64,000 nucleotides of DNA from Trichobilharzia regenti (Eukaryota; Platyhelminthes; Trematoda; Strigeidida; Schistosomatidae). The stretch covers positions 39,591,459 to 39,655,458 of the forward strand of contig OX235265.1 in the NCBI GenBank assembly GCA_944472135.2, read 5' to 3'. Made by a program: the position numbers and the translations under genes. Positions 1 through 12,700 of this stretch are shown here, in pieces (positions within the stretch are counted from its first letter, which is position 1; every line of letters begins with the position of its first letter). The notes beneath the pieces are model-generated. The model ran no database searches, was not told the origin of the DNA, and was given only the letters and a program-made list of their open reading frames with translations.

Positions 1-117
1 GGAATAGTGTTTAACATTGCATATATATTTATATATAACTGCTGTATGCATATATTGATCGACTGATTTTTGTTTAAATTGTACTCTGTGCAATTATGTT
101 AAAATTAAGGATCTGCT
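1..117 (+). mobile_element. Penelope-like element 3' untranslated end (cut by window edge)
   Basis: Nearly identical, in opposite orientation, to 2788-2899, which is the 3' UTR of the Penelope-like copy at 2655-3305. The coding part would lie left of the window. Confidence 0.55.
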
Positions 118-589
118 TTATACACAGTGTATTTGTCATTTATATCAATAAATGAGTAGGTGACGGACAGTTAAACTTAGTGGTGACATTGATTCTAAAT
201 TTCTAAGCAATGAAGCTGCTGGCGAAATTCACAAGCACAAAAATTTAATAATCAGTGCCTGAAGCTTGTGGCTAAATTTATTATAGCTAATGTCAAAATT
301 TCTGTCATAAAAATGGAATTTCATGTTTGAATTGGAGAGCATAATCATGAGATAGAATTATATGAATACATCTAATACAGTCTACAAATCAATCCGTTAT
401 CTACTTTTGGTACATTTAGAATACGGTAGGATGAAAATCTAGGTCACAAAGAGATTTGAATAAGTGGCCTCTGAATAACTAGCTTGGTACTGTACCAGCT
501 GAGCTGGTGCTTAGCTGCAAAGTAAACCCGGTCAGGAGTGGGGACAGATACTCACTGATGAAAGTGGCTCTAAAATCACGGATTGGTGG

Positions 590-800
590 ATGTTAGAATT
601 CATGGACCAGTCAGTCGATTTTCTAGTGGCTGAATAGTCTACGAGCTTGCATTGTAACCAGAAGGTCCATGGATGGAACCCCGATGAGTGTGTACTACCG
701 ATGTATCACCAAACTGGTACGAAACAGCTGCCCAGTACTCCCTCGTTTTCAGTGGTTCTCTAACTGATATCAGTCCCTGGGCAGAACTAAAACAAATCTA
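590..800 (+). mobile_element. Hammerhead-type tRNA-derived SINE (SINE-1)
   Basis: Box-A-like GTGGCTGAATAGTCTACG and a decayed box B at about 670, then a hammerhead-like domain (GTACTA...GAAACAGCTGCCCAGTAC) and the usual TCTCTAACTGATATCAG tail. Confidence 0.7.
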
Positions 801-1247
801 ATCCGTACAAACTATCCTTGAAAACTATTATTTCACTGATGTTATCACACTAAGAATGCTTCCCGTACCCTGATATATTTGAACAAATGTAGAGTGAAAG
901 CTTCGAACCATTTCATTGGTTTTATGGATTTCCGAGTTTGTTTTGTTTCAGTAAGAGGTTCAGTTGCAGTCCTAAAATCAGGATAACCAAAAGGTGATGT
1001 TAATTCACCAATTATTATTAGATCTAAATAACTTAAATGACATTTGGGATATAGGTTATTTAATCACAGAAGGCTAGTTTGATTCGGTGAACGTCAAATA
1101 AAAATACCCTAGAATCACTTCTTAAGTTGACGTATAACTAGAAGATAGATAGATGGTCGCCCGAAGTAGAACTGAATAACGGCTTAGCAAAGGTTTCTTA
1201 TTAAAGTTCAAATTCATTAACTCCTTTATATGAGTTAATTTGTGAGG

Positions 1248-1800
1248 ATTTGATTGATTACAAATTTCTGCACGGAGTGATTTCAGTTAGAGAACCATTG
1301 GAAACAAAGGGAGCAATGGACGAATATTTCGCCTCAGTGTGAGACCATTCATCAGTGCGAAACCACCACCCCACCAGTGATTGAACCTGTGATCTTCAAG
1401 TTACACGGCTAAAGTCGTTGACCAATCATCCACTTGGGTAGGAGTTCAGTAACCTATAAATTCTTACTTCTTTCAATTCATGATACTTAGCTCCATGGCC
1501 AGCCAATATTACTGGCGGGTACTTTTCCTCAAACCCAGCCTGGTGGACGCTACTGGTCACACCTTACCACCTAGAACTCCAAGCAATTTCATCCTCTAAC
1601 CAGTTACTGCTGAGCATGGGAATAGTCGATTATCTTGGACTAGAAACTTGAGAGAGTGTTGGGTTCGATCCCTGGTGAGGTCGTGGGTACATAGTGATGA
1701 AGAGTCCCAGGCTAGGACAAAACACATGAGCGGTACTCCCTGATTCTCCGATAGTTTTCTAACTGACACTAGTCCATCATCAAACTTTGAGTATTGTCTC
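1248..1800. mobile_element. SINE-1 inverted pair (minus copy 1248-1615, plus copy 1616-1800)
   Basis: The minus part runs from 3' tail (AGTTAGAGAACCATTGG) to the 5' body; the plus part then carries a box B (GGTTCGATCC) and the ACTGATAT-type tail. The two 3' tails face outward, giving a foldback. Confidence 0.65.
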
Positions 1801-2654
1801 ATTCTTTTATTTTAATAATAATTGATACTGTAATTAGGGAAAAGAAGTTTAAGCCTAAATATCCTGTTACATTGTAGAATGAATCATAGAACTAAATACC
1901 TGATAGAATAATTTTTATAAACTTACACCAACATTTAAAAAAATATTTTAAGCAAAAATGTGATCTAGTCAGTTGTTACTATATATATATATATATATAA
2001 CATTTTTATTTCATTTCCTATTATCCCTAAGTATTATATTTATTTTTTAATTTATAGCATAATATTTTATGGGGATAGAGATTAAGAAAAGCAGACAGTC
2101 AGCCATTTATCTGAGGTATGGTAGACACCTTTGTATAATGGATTAATTTATTTAAACATATTTATGTGAAAATACCTTCGGCCTAAATGTCTCAAGTGGG
2201 GGTTTCGTATGATATTTATTTCGTATCCTTCAATTTGTGACCTTTTTAGAAGAAGACTTTAGCGTAGGCTTTAGAGAGAGAAGCGGAGAGAGAGAGAGAG
2301 GTGATACTTTATTCTTTCCTATATCAAAATTTTTCTAAAATTAGTTAACTGGTTCTAACTCAAATAATGCTTGCTGTATTACTACCACTACTTTGAGTTG
2401 GTGTAAGTGATTTTTCTTCCTAAGTGATGCTTCAATTTGCATAAATCAAACTCATATTTTAGAAATTATTGGTATTTCACTTAATTCAAGGTGAAATTTC
2501 ACTGCTGTTCTCTTCGGGGAACCGAAATTATTCAAATCACAATCTGTAATCTGCTTGATACCATAAATGGAAATCAAGAAACCAGGCACAAATACATGGC
2601 ACTACATACTACTGACTGATTCAAATGAGTAGTTACATTTCACTTCGAAATGCG

Positions 2655-3305
2655 TAAATTCCAAATTATTTTGAAACTTAAACAAAGTAAAAACTACAGT
2701 TTTAGTAGAATAAATTGGTACCATCTTTTATTTCATTGTCTTCTCGTCAACTGCTTACAGGCCAAAGACATTATTGAATATATCTACAAAAATAATTTTA
2801 ACATAATCGCACAGAGTACAATTTAAACAAAAATCAATCGATCAATATATGCATACAGCAGTTATATATAAATATATATGCAATGTTAAACACTATTCCA
2901 AACAATAATAACCATACACAATGAAAACTTTTCAGCATTACGCATTCAGATGAAAATATCCAGTTACCAGGCAGGGCAAAGAAAGACTGATAACCGCTTC
3001 TTTCTGACGCATAAATCAGGTTTCAGGCGTTTGATGGAAATGGCTTCAGCGAACTTGAGGAGAATTGAGCTCTTTTGCCTATTGATAATTTTGAACGATT
3101 TTTCGACGTCCACCTCATGACCCGTGTCGACGAGATGCCTGGTGATGACACTGTTTAAAGCATTTGTTCCCTTTAGACATAAGCTTTTCGGTACATATTC
3201 AGAAAATCGCAAGCAGCTGACGAGAAGGCAACGAAATATAAGATGGTACCAATTTATTCTATTAAAACTATAGTCTTCGCTTTGTTCAAATTCATTTTCA
3301 AACTG
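2655..3305 (-). mobile_element. Penelope-like element, 3' piece (GIY-YIG tail and 3' UTR)
   Basis: The frame 3212-2964 encodes SVITRHLVDTGHEVDV and EAISIKRLKPDLCVRKK, the end of the GIY-YIG endonuclease of Penelope-like elements. It is followed to the left by a 3' UTR. About 95 bp on either side (2660-2760 and 3212-3305) are inverted copies of each other, so the coding tail lies between inverted repeats. 5'-truncated; no RT core. Confidence 0.7.
2788..2899 (-). repeat. Inverted partner of the window's first 117 bp
   Basis: The reverse complement starts GGAATAGTGTTTAACATTGC, matching the window start with only a few differences over about 110 bp. It is the 3' UTR of the adjacent Penelope-like copy. 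Confidence 0.8.
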
Positions 3306-3799
3306 TTAGTCAGATTTATTAAATTATGAGTTCACCAAAGTAGCTAATCACAAATGGGGTGGTTTGAACTGATTCGACTGTCTGATCTGAGCCAAACGTG
3401 GTACACCATTGATGATGTCGGCTTCAAACGATGGAAATGGTCGTCCAGGGTTCAGATTACTTCGATCTGGCTAGTAAGAACTGCTGATTTGAGCGTGTGG
3501 TATACAACTACTGGTTCCAATCAATCAGTAGTATGTAGTTCCAATTCGCAGAGGCTAGAACTTGGTGGAAAACATTTCCATGCAAATTTAAAACAAAGTA
3601 GGACTTCTGGCAACGTCCAGTACGACATATATGTATTTATATGTATTATCTTTGAACATTGGTCACTAATATAAATATTACGGTTTTTGCCCTAGGAAAT
3701 AAAGCAATCTAGATGAACTATTCTACTGTGTGGAACAAATCAAATATTAAAGAAGCAGACTGATTTTCACTGATATTACTGCATTAAGCGATCCATGTA

Positions 3800-5060
3800 A
3801 TTTCAGTAAATCAAGAGCAACAGTTTGTTCAGAAAAAGATAGTACCATCATCTATTTTGTTGCCTCCTAATCATCTGCTTACAGGAGGATCTAAACTTAA
3901 TGAAAAGTGCTCAGAAAATTATGCCTACATAACTTTTACACAGAGAGTTCAAGTTTAAACAAAATCAGTGTATGCATACAATCGTAAAGGAGTTACGTAA
4001 TAAAGACGAGAGGTGAGTGAGTAACTAATAAATCGGGTAACAGTGTACTGAGTTCAATTCAAACCATAGAAACAAGAGACAAGCAAAATTAGACTAAATC
4101 AAGCGGGGTTGTGATTACAGCCAGAGATTATATAATAAAATGAAAGGGAGAGTACAGACATTTATTTACCAAACTGGGCAGGCTAAGACTTATCACCGCT
4201 TCTTTCTGAACACATAAATCAGGTTTCAGGCATTCGGCAGAAGTTATTTAGGCAAACTTGAGGAGAATTGGGCTTTTTGTCTATTGATAATTTAGAAAAC
4301 CATCTTGCGACGTCCACCTCATGACTCGTGTCAAAGAAATGGCTGGTGATAGCACTGTTTAAAGCATTTGTTCCCTTTAGATATAGGCTTTTTGGTAAAG
4401 GTTTAGGAAATTGGAGGTGTGTCTATCTTCCTGTTCTCCCAATATTACTCCTACCGCAAATACACGTAAATTTATATACACAGTTGGAGTTGATTGCATC
4501 AGAGAGCAAGTTGTCCAATAGACGGGAACTAACTTAGTTGCAGGATAGGCTCTGGCTAGTGACGTACTCAATCTTCTGTTGACTGTCGCTGATATAATTT
4601 CACCTTTAAAATCAGGTTGAGTGAAAACGGGCATTTTTCTAACTGTGATTTTTTGACATCTGAGCATTCACACCCTCCATACTCGTTAATGAATCCTTTC
4701 CAACATCTTTTCGAGGACTACAAATTCTCCCTCTTCTTTCTCTGTAGAGTATATTCTCTTAGCTCTATAGTACAGAGTCTTGACAAATGCTCGTTTGAAG
4801 TTATTTGGGCAAAAACTATTAAAATCTAGGTATTGTTCATTCTATATAGGCTTCCGTTAAACTGACCTCTGGAGACTACCATCTTCAAGGTATTCCATGG
4901 CAATGTCAAGGAAATGGAACTTTCCATCATTTTCATGTTCCATAGTAAATTCGATATTTGAATTCACATCGTTGAATAACCTGAGTAAGTAGGAAGCATG
5001 ACATTCATTTTTGCACGCTACAAATGTGTTTTCGACATTTCGACAGTCTGTGCAACATTA
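3800..5060 (-). mobile_element. Penelope-like element, degraded RT end to 3' UTR
   Basis: Reading leftward from 5060: a frame with FNDVNSNIEFTMEHE and FLDIAMEYLEDGSLQ, the end of the RT region, is followed by FTQPDFKGEI and LARAYPATKLV, and then a decayed DTSHEVDV region and a 3' UTR resembling that of the 2655 copy. Several stops and frameshifts break it. Confidence 0.65.
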
Positions 5061-6239
5061 AAAACGGGTCGAAATACTTAACTGAAATTAATTGCAATTA
5101 TTTGTTCTTCTTATTTTAGTATAATCGGTGATATTTTGTAAAGATATTAACTGCATTTTCGGACAGGCACTAATTACCGTGGGTTGTTATAAAAATTCCC
5201 GGTAATACTGTATTAATACACACATTCTTCCCTTGTGTGGTCTTTTCCCTTATAAGGTAGATGAAACAAAATGTTCCTTTTAGTTGAACAAATCTAAGTA
5301 GTCAGCAAAGTTGGTGAGGTGAAGATCTTGTCTATAATCATAATATCAGTAATCGTAATGACTCCTAAAACAAGAGAGTTTCAAATGTGCCTTCAGATTG
5401 CAGTTGGATATCTTCTTACAACCAAACTGTTAAGTTTATATGGTAAATTATGTGATATGCTGGCAATAAGGTATTTATTATTTAACTACATAAATTACTT
5501 ATGATTATGATTATGAAATAATCGATGTGGTCAGACTTTCTAAAAATGATTGTTTAGCTATAAATAGGATAAATTTGTGGACAAAAAGGCGCTGGAATAC
5601 ATTAAGTGTTAATAAACGAGGATTAGTTGAGTTTATTCTTCTAATTAGAAACATGGTTTCGAGACTGGGATTCTAAAGGGTACCACTGAACGCTTGATAC
5701 TCTTATTAATATTGGTAAAAATAGGAAAATAAACTTTTTTCATTATTGTTCTTCGTTTTTACAATATAAAGGCTATTTCAGACAACAATCTGAGTGAAAA
5801 GTTTTTCAAATAACAAGATGGTGCAATCTGAAACATGTGTCACTTCCTGTAAATCATACTGCATAGGAAGAGAAGTAGGTCCAGACTACATCGTTCTCGA
5901 AGATGATTTCGGTAGGAACCACCCACTGTTATATTACTTGTCGTGCATTGAAAAAGTTAGCAAATTATAAATAAAGTTTGCCTGGATGTGAAAGTCTCAC
6001 TAAATTTGCGTAAATCATCGTAAAACAAGTGATAATTATTTTATCTAAAATTTAATTAATAACCAAGAACCATTTGAGTGTAATAAACCTGTAATGAATG
6101 TGTATTCAAAACAAGTACATGTATATTCTGTTCACTGCGTATATGTCTTATACCAGTCGGAAGAAATAACCGTAATCCATGTTCAAACTGGGGGCAATTT
6201 GATTACCAAATTATTAGGCATTTTATAATCTTCTCTTCA

Positions 6240-6470
6240 AGAGTTGATTTGTAAGGATTTGATTCTCTTTTCAAATTAGACCACGGATTGATATCAGTTG
6301 GAGAACCATTGAAAACCGGGGAGTACCGGACAGGTGTTTCGTCAGCGTAGTCCAGGACACATTGTCTGTACGTAAACACTAGGCTTCAAGCCCAGGACCT
6401 TCCAGTTACAAGGCAAGCTCGCAAACCATCCAGCCACTGGGATCCAATTCAATATGGAACTTTAAATTTT
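6240..6470 (-). mobile_element. SINE-1 copy
   Basis: Shows GATATCAGTTGGAGAACCATTG, GGGGAGTACCGGACAGGTG, box B complement and CCAGCCACTGGGATCC in the minus order. 5' body missing. Confidence 0.7.
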
Positions 6471-7149
6471 CATATATGCAAGTGTTATTTTATAGAAATA
6501 TTTTTGTCAAGGTTAAGAAAATGAACTATCAACTACAAGTTTGATAAATACAATTTAAATTATACTGAGAACGTGTATTTTGTATAAATGGACAAATTAT
6601 CTGAACAAATTCTGTTGTAATAAATAAAAATATAAGCCACAAATCTTTTCTTTTAATCTTACATGACTAAGCATGATTAATACGCGTAAAGTGCATAAAA
6701 AACCCAATGAAAGTTACTTAATTCTAGAAATACAAGACGAAGACTGTCTTGTTTTTTATTACCCAGAAATAGTTATCTACATACATTAAGATCAGTTGAT
6801 AGTTACGGTGTGTTACAGTCATTAAACGCATGTTTAACCCCAATCCAGTCAATTACAGTTACTCAAAAAATCGAGCAGTGGACAAATACTAAAGCTTCCA
6901 CTCAGTCACTGAAATACCTTACCAAAATAAAATACCTAAACATTTTAACGCAAAATGAGTTATTTATGTAGTAAAGTCATTCTTCAGTTTCATCAGGAAT
7001 TGTATAACCTCAAACGATGATTGTGAAATTCCTGGAATCAACATTAGGTTGAAATGCTTTGCAGTAATCCTAGAAGAAACAATCAAATTAGTGAACGATG
7101 TCATTCTTAATACCACGAAAGAAAGACATGTTAATGCACAGTTAATATT

Positions 7150-7370
7150 AGTGACTACAGGATTTCATCATGAGCTGACATTAGTTAGAGAACCATTGGA
7201 AAACCGGCCAGGGAGTACTGGACAGCTGTTTTATTCTAGTTTGTGACTCTTCACAGTACGCACCCACCGCCAAGGTTCGAACCCAGGATCTTCTGGTTAC
7301 AAGGCGAGCTCGTATATCATTAAGCCACTGGGACTCGATCCAATGGCCAGTCCATGAATTCTAACTATTC
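7150..7370 (-). mobile_element. SINE-1 copy
   Basis: Minus order tail, hammerhead-like region (GGGAGTACTGGACAGCTG), box B complement GGTTCGAACC at about 7274, and box A complement. The hammerhead stem II strand is eroded. Confidence 0.75.
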
Positions 7371-7711
7371 TAATATTAGTGAATTAGAATACATGTGCAA
7401 AATATGTATAAAGTAGTGAAGTTATTCCTCAAAAAGTCAACTGCAGTAACTTTGGGATGCAAAATGTTGCTTTGATTTAAACGCATCACAGCAACTTAGC
7501 TTCCATTAGAAACTCCAGAATAATTGCACAAATTGAACCAAAGCTTCAAGAGCTTTTTAGTTGGCATACTGGTAAAACAGTCAGTAGATGTTTAGACTTA
7601 TCAGTAGCTAATAGCCTTCGACTGGACACTATTTATTAACTAGTGTAATGGGTCTAGTCCTTAGTTTACTGCAGACTGGGTGGCTCACCATCACTGCTCA
7701 CTTTGAATTGT

Positions 7712-7972
7712 TGATGTTATATCGTAGGAGACAATCGTCAGGAAGCCTTGGACTCGGGTTTTGTGCTAGTTGTCACTCCCCAAAAGGCGCAAGTCCTAAT
7801 AGCTCAGTTGTAACGTCTCGAACTGCAGCACTGGGTGACGCCAATCCGAATCTCAGAAGGGACATGAGTTGTTCCTTCAAGGCTGCAGATACACCTTGCT
7901 GACTAGTGAGTGTCAACCTGAACGAAACCTAAGTCGAAGGCTTCCTACTAACTGCTTCCTGCCATCTAATAT
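7712..7972. mobile_element. Foldback SINE-2 (tRNA-like centre, inverted hammerhead-like arms)
   Basis: The left arm (GGAAGCCTTGGACTCGGGTT then TGTGCTAGTTG) is the inverse of the right arm (CAACCTGAACGAAACC then GTCGAAGGCTTCC). Between them is a tRNA-like module with TAGCTCAGTTGTAACG and a decayed box B. The right arm carries CTGACTAGTGA and GAACGAAACC, a hammerhead-like order. Confidence 0.6.
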
Positions 7973-8520
7973 TAGTTAGTGGTCTTATCGATCAGTTACA
8001 GTCTACAGAGCTTGATATGGTTATTTATCGTCAATCCACTTATGGTAATCACTCAGACAGACTACAGCAATTCTTCACTATTAAAAGGTAGGAAATTAAC
8101 CAGATTACAGGATTTTATTACGCCTGCATTTGGTTATAGGTAAAAGGCAAGGCAAGAAGTCTCATAAAAACCAAACAAAGCTCACTTTTTGTATAATGTA
8201 CAATTTTAAAAAGAAAAATGAATGGAATCAGAACTTCAACGATGCACTTGATTTCAACGAAAAATTGACCTATGGTAACAGAAATCTTAAGAAGTAACTA
8301 ACTGGATTCACCGCATAGTTGGACTCATTAAGACTGTACCGCTGACAAGTGATTCAAAAAAGTAATGCTTGTTCAGCTCATATACTTTGGTTGGAGTCAC
8401 TTTGAAGTCAATATATGGACGACACCTATTCTGAATCTTAAAGCTTGGTAATATAAGCATGAATTAACCACAATATTAACATGACATGAAGACAGTTAAT
8501 GTGATATATGCGTGACATAC

Positions 8521-9751
8521 CTGAATTTTTATCTTTACTTTTAAACCATGTGACTCTTCGACGCACCAAACATATGAGAACCAGTGTTGCTATAAGAACC
8601 AGTGAAAATATAAGCGAAAGACAAATAATCATAATATCATTGGCTGTATAACCCAAAGTCTTATAACTTTGTTTATTACTCAACAGATTTCCGTATGGTA
8701 AAGCTGTTGGATTTTGATAGACACTGTCATCATTCAGTTCTTGTATAGAATTTAAATGATTTTGATTATTGTCATAATTGGCTTGCATCATCGAGAGAGA
8801 TGATTTTTCTGATGTTGCTGACGATGATGATGATGATCCCAGTGTCTCTGGAATGTTTATAACTTGTCCAAATAAACTGTATTGTGACTGTGTATTTTCC
8901 ATATTGTTGATGTTATTCTCTCTGTTATTCTGTATAATAATTTTTAAATTGTTGTACAGCGTACATCTTGGTTTAGGATCTTTTCCATGGTCACATGCCT
9001 CCAATGTAAGTATGTGCATACTTGATTTTTGCAGTATATGCATTACATCATATCCATCATTTGACAGTGAAGCATCTGATGATGAGTTGTGCAACATGTT
9101 ATCTTTGTTACTATCTTTCTGATTGATTGGATTTGATAAATACAACAACCCGCTAGTTGAATCCAATCCAAATAAGCCATAGTTATTTCCAGCTAAAATA
9201 CTATACCTGATCAAACCATTCTCACCATCATCTTTATCATAAGCTTGAATATAAGCCAGCTTGTAACCTGTAACTTTCTGGTCTATAGCTATAGCCAGTG
9301 TATTTGCTGTTGAATTTGGACTAATGAATACTGGCCAGTTATCATTTACATCATCAACAATCACTGTAACTGTTGTTGTTCCAGTGTACCGGATATTCAT
9401 TGGTAGAGGTGAATTAATACTGTTACCATGACTACCACTAAGACTATTACTCACTTCTGTTAGTCTCATTCGCGTATCTTTAACTAGCACACGAAATGCA
9501 TAGTGAGATTTTTCTTCACGATCCAGAGACTGACGACTTCGAATAATTCCAGTTATTTTATCAATAGTGAAATTAACAGATTCTTGGTCATCAGTAATGC
9601 TGTACTCTAATGGTGCAAATAAAGAAGAGTCAAGATCTGTTGCAGAAACTTGTCCAACAATTGTACTACGTGGTTGATTCTCTTGAATATGAAAAGTGTA
9701 GTCATTTTGGGAAAATATCGGTCCATTGTCATTCAAATCATTGATGGTTAT
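8521..9751 (-). CDS. Protocadherin exon 4 (end of EC5, EC6, EC7, transmembrane helix, start of cytoplasmic tail)
   Basis: Acceptor tcatttcag precedes ATA at 9751 and a CAG/gtatgt donor follows 8521, leaving phase 1. The exon starts ITINDLNDNGPIF, completing the EC5 calcium motif. DVNDNWPVF ends EC6. EC7 has AYDKDDGENGLIRYSI and a Ser/Asn-rich insertion. A low-complexity Ser-rich juxtamembrane region precedes the helix (MIICLSLIFSLVLIATLVLI), which is followed by RRRVTWFKSKDKNS. No following exon could be recognised in 1-8520. Confidence 0.92.
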
Positions 9752-12700
9752 CTGAAATGAAATTAGCAGACATCAAGTTTTTATTGTGAAATTGTAAAAA
9801 AGAAATCAGAAAAGGTTAGAATTTAAACATGAATTTATTCATTCTAGTGGGAAGCCATGACTAATAGGGTACATTAGATTAAAGGTGAGGCAGTAACTCA
9901 TCGATAGAGACATTGCGAAATGGTCACGCATTGTCATGAATTAGCAGAAGTTAGAATTCGTGGGCTGGACATTGGATCGAATCCAAGTGGCTTAATGACC
10001 TACGAGCTAGCTTGCCTTGCTACCAGAAGGTCCTGGGTTCGAAACCTGGCGGTGGGTGCGTTCTGTTGAACAGTTCCAAACCAGGAAGAAACAATCATCT
10101 AGTACTCCACGGTCTTCCAATGGTCCTCAAATTGATGTCAGCTCATGATGAAACCCTCCAACCAATGAAAAAATTTGAATTTACACTTCAAATAAAATAA
10201 AATCTCTAAGAATATTCTCAATCTGACATAGAGTCTAATATAAATGACAATTAAGTAACAGTGTTGGAGGTAACCACTATGTGAAATATGTTACATCACA
10301 AAGTGAAATTCTGAAACACTGAAGTAGGCAGACTGATCGATGGATGCATTAGAAAATATACAAAATTTATAACAGTACTCAAAGAAAATGTCATTATATA
10401 ACGCAGCTTGATACACTTTAATTTTTACAGCAACGTTTTGTTATATTACTTTTGACTGAAACGTTCAGTCAACCGAATTTAAGAAATATATGACTCTGAT
10501 ATTAGTGAATGGGAGTTTAAATGATTTCGAAACTCTTATTAGTTCTCTAATTGGTATAGATTTTAACTACACAGGTATTTTTAAAAGTTGGTCTCAAAGA
10601 TTTGATTGAGTTCAGTTGTGATTACAAGTTGGATTTAGTTAGAGAACCATTGGAAACCTTGAAGTACTTTTTCGTCTGTTTCTTCCTCATTTAGGACTCT
10701 TCACAGTGCGCACCCATAACTCCACTGAGGATCAAACCCAGGATCCCCAGGTTATACAGAGAACTCATGTAACATTCAGCCACTGGTATGGAATCCAATG
10801 ACCCAACAGTTCTAACTTCTAGCTTGAGTCAGTTTTATATCAACCGAAGATCTAAATATCCGTTCACTCTTCTTTACTAAGCAGCTTCATGATGAACTTC
10901 ATCGAGTTTATAGTATAAAATCGTTTCTGGTGATACTTTAAACTCATCTTCAAGATATGCATTTCTTAAATCATTTTAAATCCTCTGTAGATATGATAGA
11001 GAAGATTTGTAGCTCAGGTGGATGATTTTGATGTGGTTTTGTTCTCCGAGCTGGATGGTTAGTTTATCAACCAATAAGAAAGAAACTTCACACACAAAGG
11101 GTCAAAGTTCAAGTCAAAGAAACAACCGGTTCCAATACAAGTAACCTAGAAGGTGTGAAAACACACACAAACAACCAATCACGTCCAAGGTCACCAGGAG
11201 AGATGATTAATAAACTCGTGGAGAAATCTAAAAGCTCACTTCAAATTGAAGTATGCGCTGAAGATGTCACCCAGTAAGGTGATGAAAGCTTCGCAAACTA
11301 ACCATCCACCTCGGAGAACAAAACCACATCAAAATCCTCTGTAGTTTTGTTTGTAAGGGTTAGTTATGTTTTTCCCGAGTTGATCACGGACTGATATCAG
11401 TTAGAGAACCATTGAAAACCAGGGAGTACTGGAAAGCTGCTGTTTCATCCTAGTTTGGGAATCATTGGCAATACACACCCACTGGGATTCGAACCCAAGA
11501 CCTTCCGGTTACAAGGCAAGCTCGTATACCATTCAGACACTGGGACCCTATTCAATGGCTCATGAATCCTAACTTTTACCAGTTTTTGATTTGGCGCGAC
11601 TCCAACTATTGTCGTTGGTGGGACATCCATCCTCACACGTGACATCTAATTGGACCTCACTGGTCACGACTTCTCACTAGAGCTCCAGGAAACTCCATCC
11701 CCTAGCAAGTCACTAGCGAACATCAGAATAATTTTCTATAGTTTAGTTTGTAAGGGTTAGTTATGTTTTTACGAATACTGCCGATGATTCCCAAACCAGG
11801 ATGAAACAGCAGCTGTCCAGTACTTCCTGGTTTTCAATGGTTCTCTGACTGATATCAATCCGTGATCAAATCGGAAAAAACATTTTAAATCTGTTATACA
11901 GAATCGTTAGAACGTTGTCACTGGAGCTTTCATGTATACATTTCTTTTATTTAGTTACTAAGATTCTAACTGAAATTTCTTCACCTTTCATTTCACCTTT
12001 TGTCTGAACAACTAACTGTTCAAGGCAAAATGATTGTTTACGTTGGTTTTGTTGTTGTTTGACAATGAATATTTTACTAAAGTTTGTGTGTACTTTAACT
12101 AATTAATTATCGATTTAACGTGTTAGAACCACCTGAATAATGTTAAAGTCCATGACCTGTGTAGTGCAGACGCAGTAGTATTGTGACAATAAACACATCA
12201 TGAACAATGACGATAAAGTTTGTAATGACTGATTCTGAGATTTTAATGCCATGTTTACGTATATACTGTTTCATTTTGTCGTATATTCTTCATGTACAAT
12301 ATGCCGTGAAAAATTAACCTTTTTGTCTGATTTTGAATTACTTTATTTGATTTTACCGTTGTTTTTTATAGAAGTCTACTAAAGGTTTAATTTGTCTGAT
12401 AACTCCAGCATAAAACAATGAATTTAATGGCATTCTGTTTTAAACATGGCTCGATTATTCACTCGCGAACAATTAGCAAACATTAGGTTGTCTTGTGATT
12501 ATGCAAGTACTCTATCTTGATCTCAAACTTTAATCTGATTTTAAAAGTTTAAAGTCACTTTAGTAGAAAGTTTTCGATGTGATTTAATTTTCATATTCGT
12601 TAACAGCGCCATTCACAGCCTATTGGTATTTGTGTTTGATTTCCAAATTGAAATATGCATAACATTAGAATTCGATTGTTAAAACAAGCAGATAGCCATT

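Larger units (their letters stand above)
1..8520. other. Left flank: continuing protocadherin intron, repeat-filled
   Basis: By gene direction this is downstream of exon 4 and must contain or precede the remaining tail exon(s). I looked for minus-strand open segments with an acceptor leaving phase 1 and found none convincing. Recognised content is Penelope-like pieces (1-117, 2655-3305, 3800-5060), hammerhead-type SINE copies (about 590-800, 1248-1800, 6240-6470, 7150-7370) and a foldback SINE (7712-7972). Nothing recognised in 120-585, 1805-2650 (except TA at 1981-1999 and GA near 2271-2301), 5065-6235, 6475-7145 and 7980-8520. Confidence 0.6.

Noticed and set aside
8778..9122. Plus-strand frame of 114 codons over exon 4 (and 19579-19845 over exon 2)
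   Set aside because: Antisense shadows of protocadherin exons.
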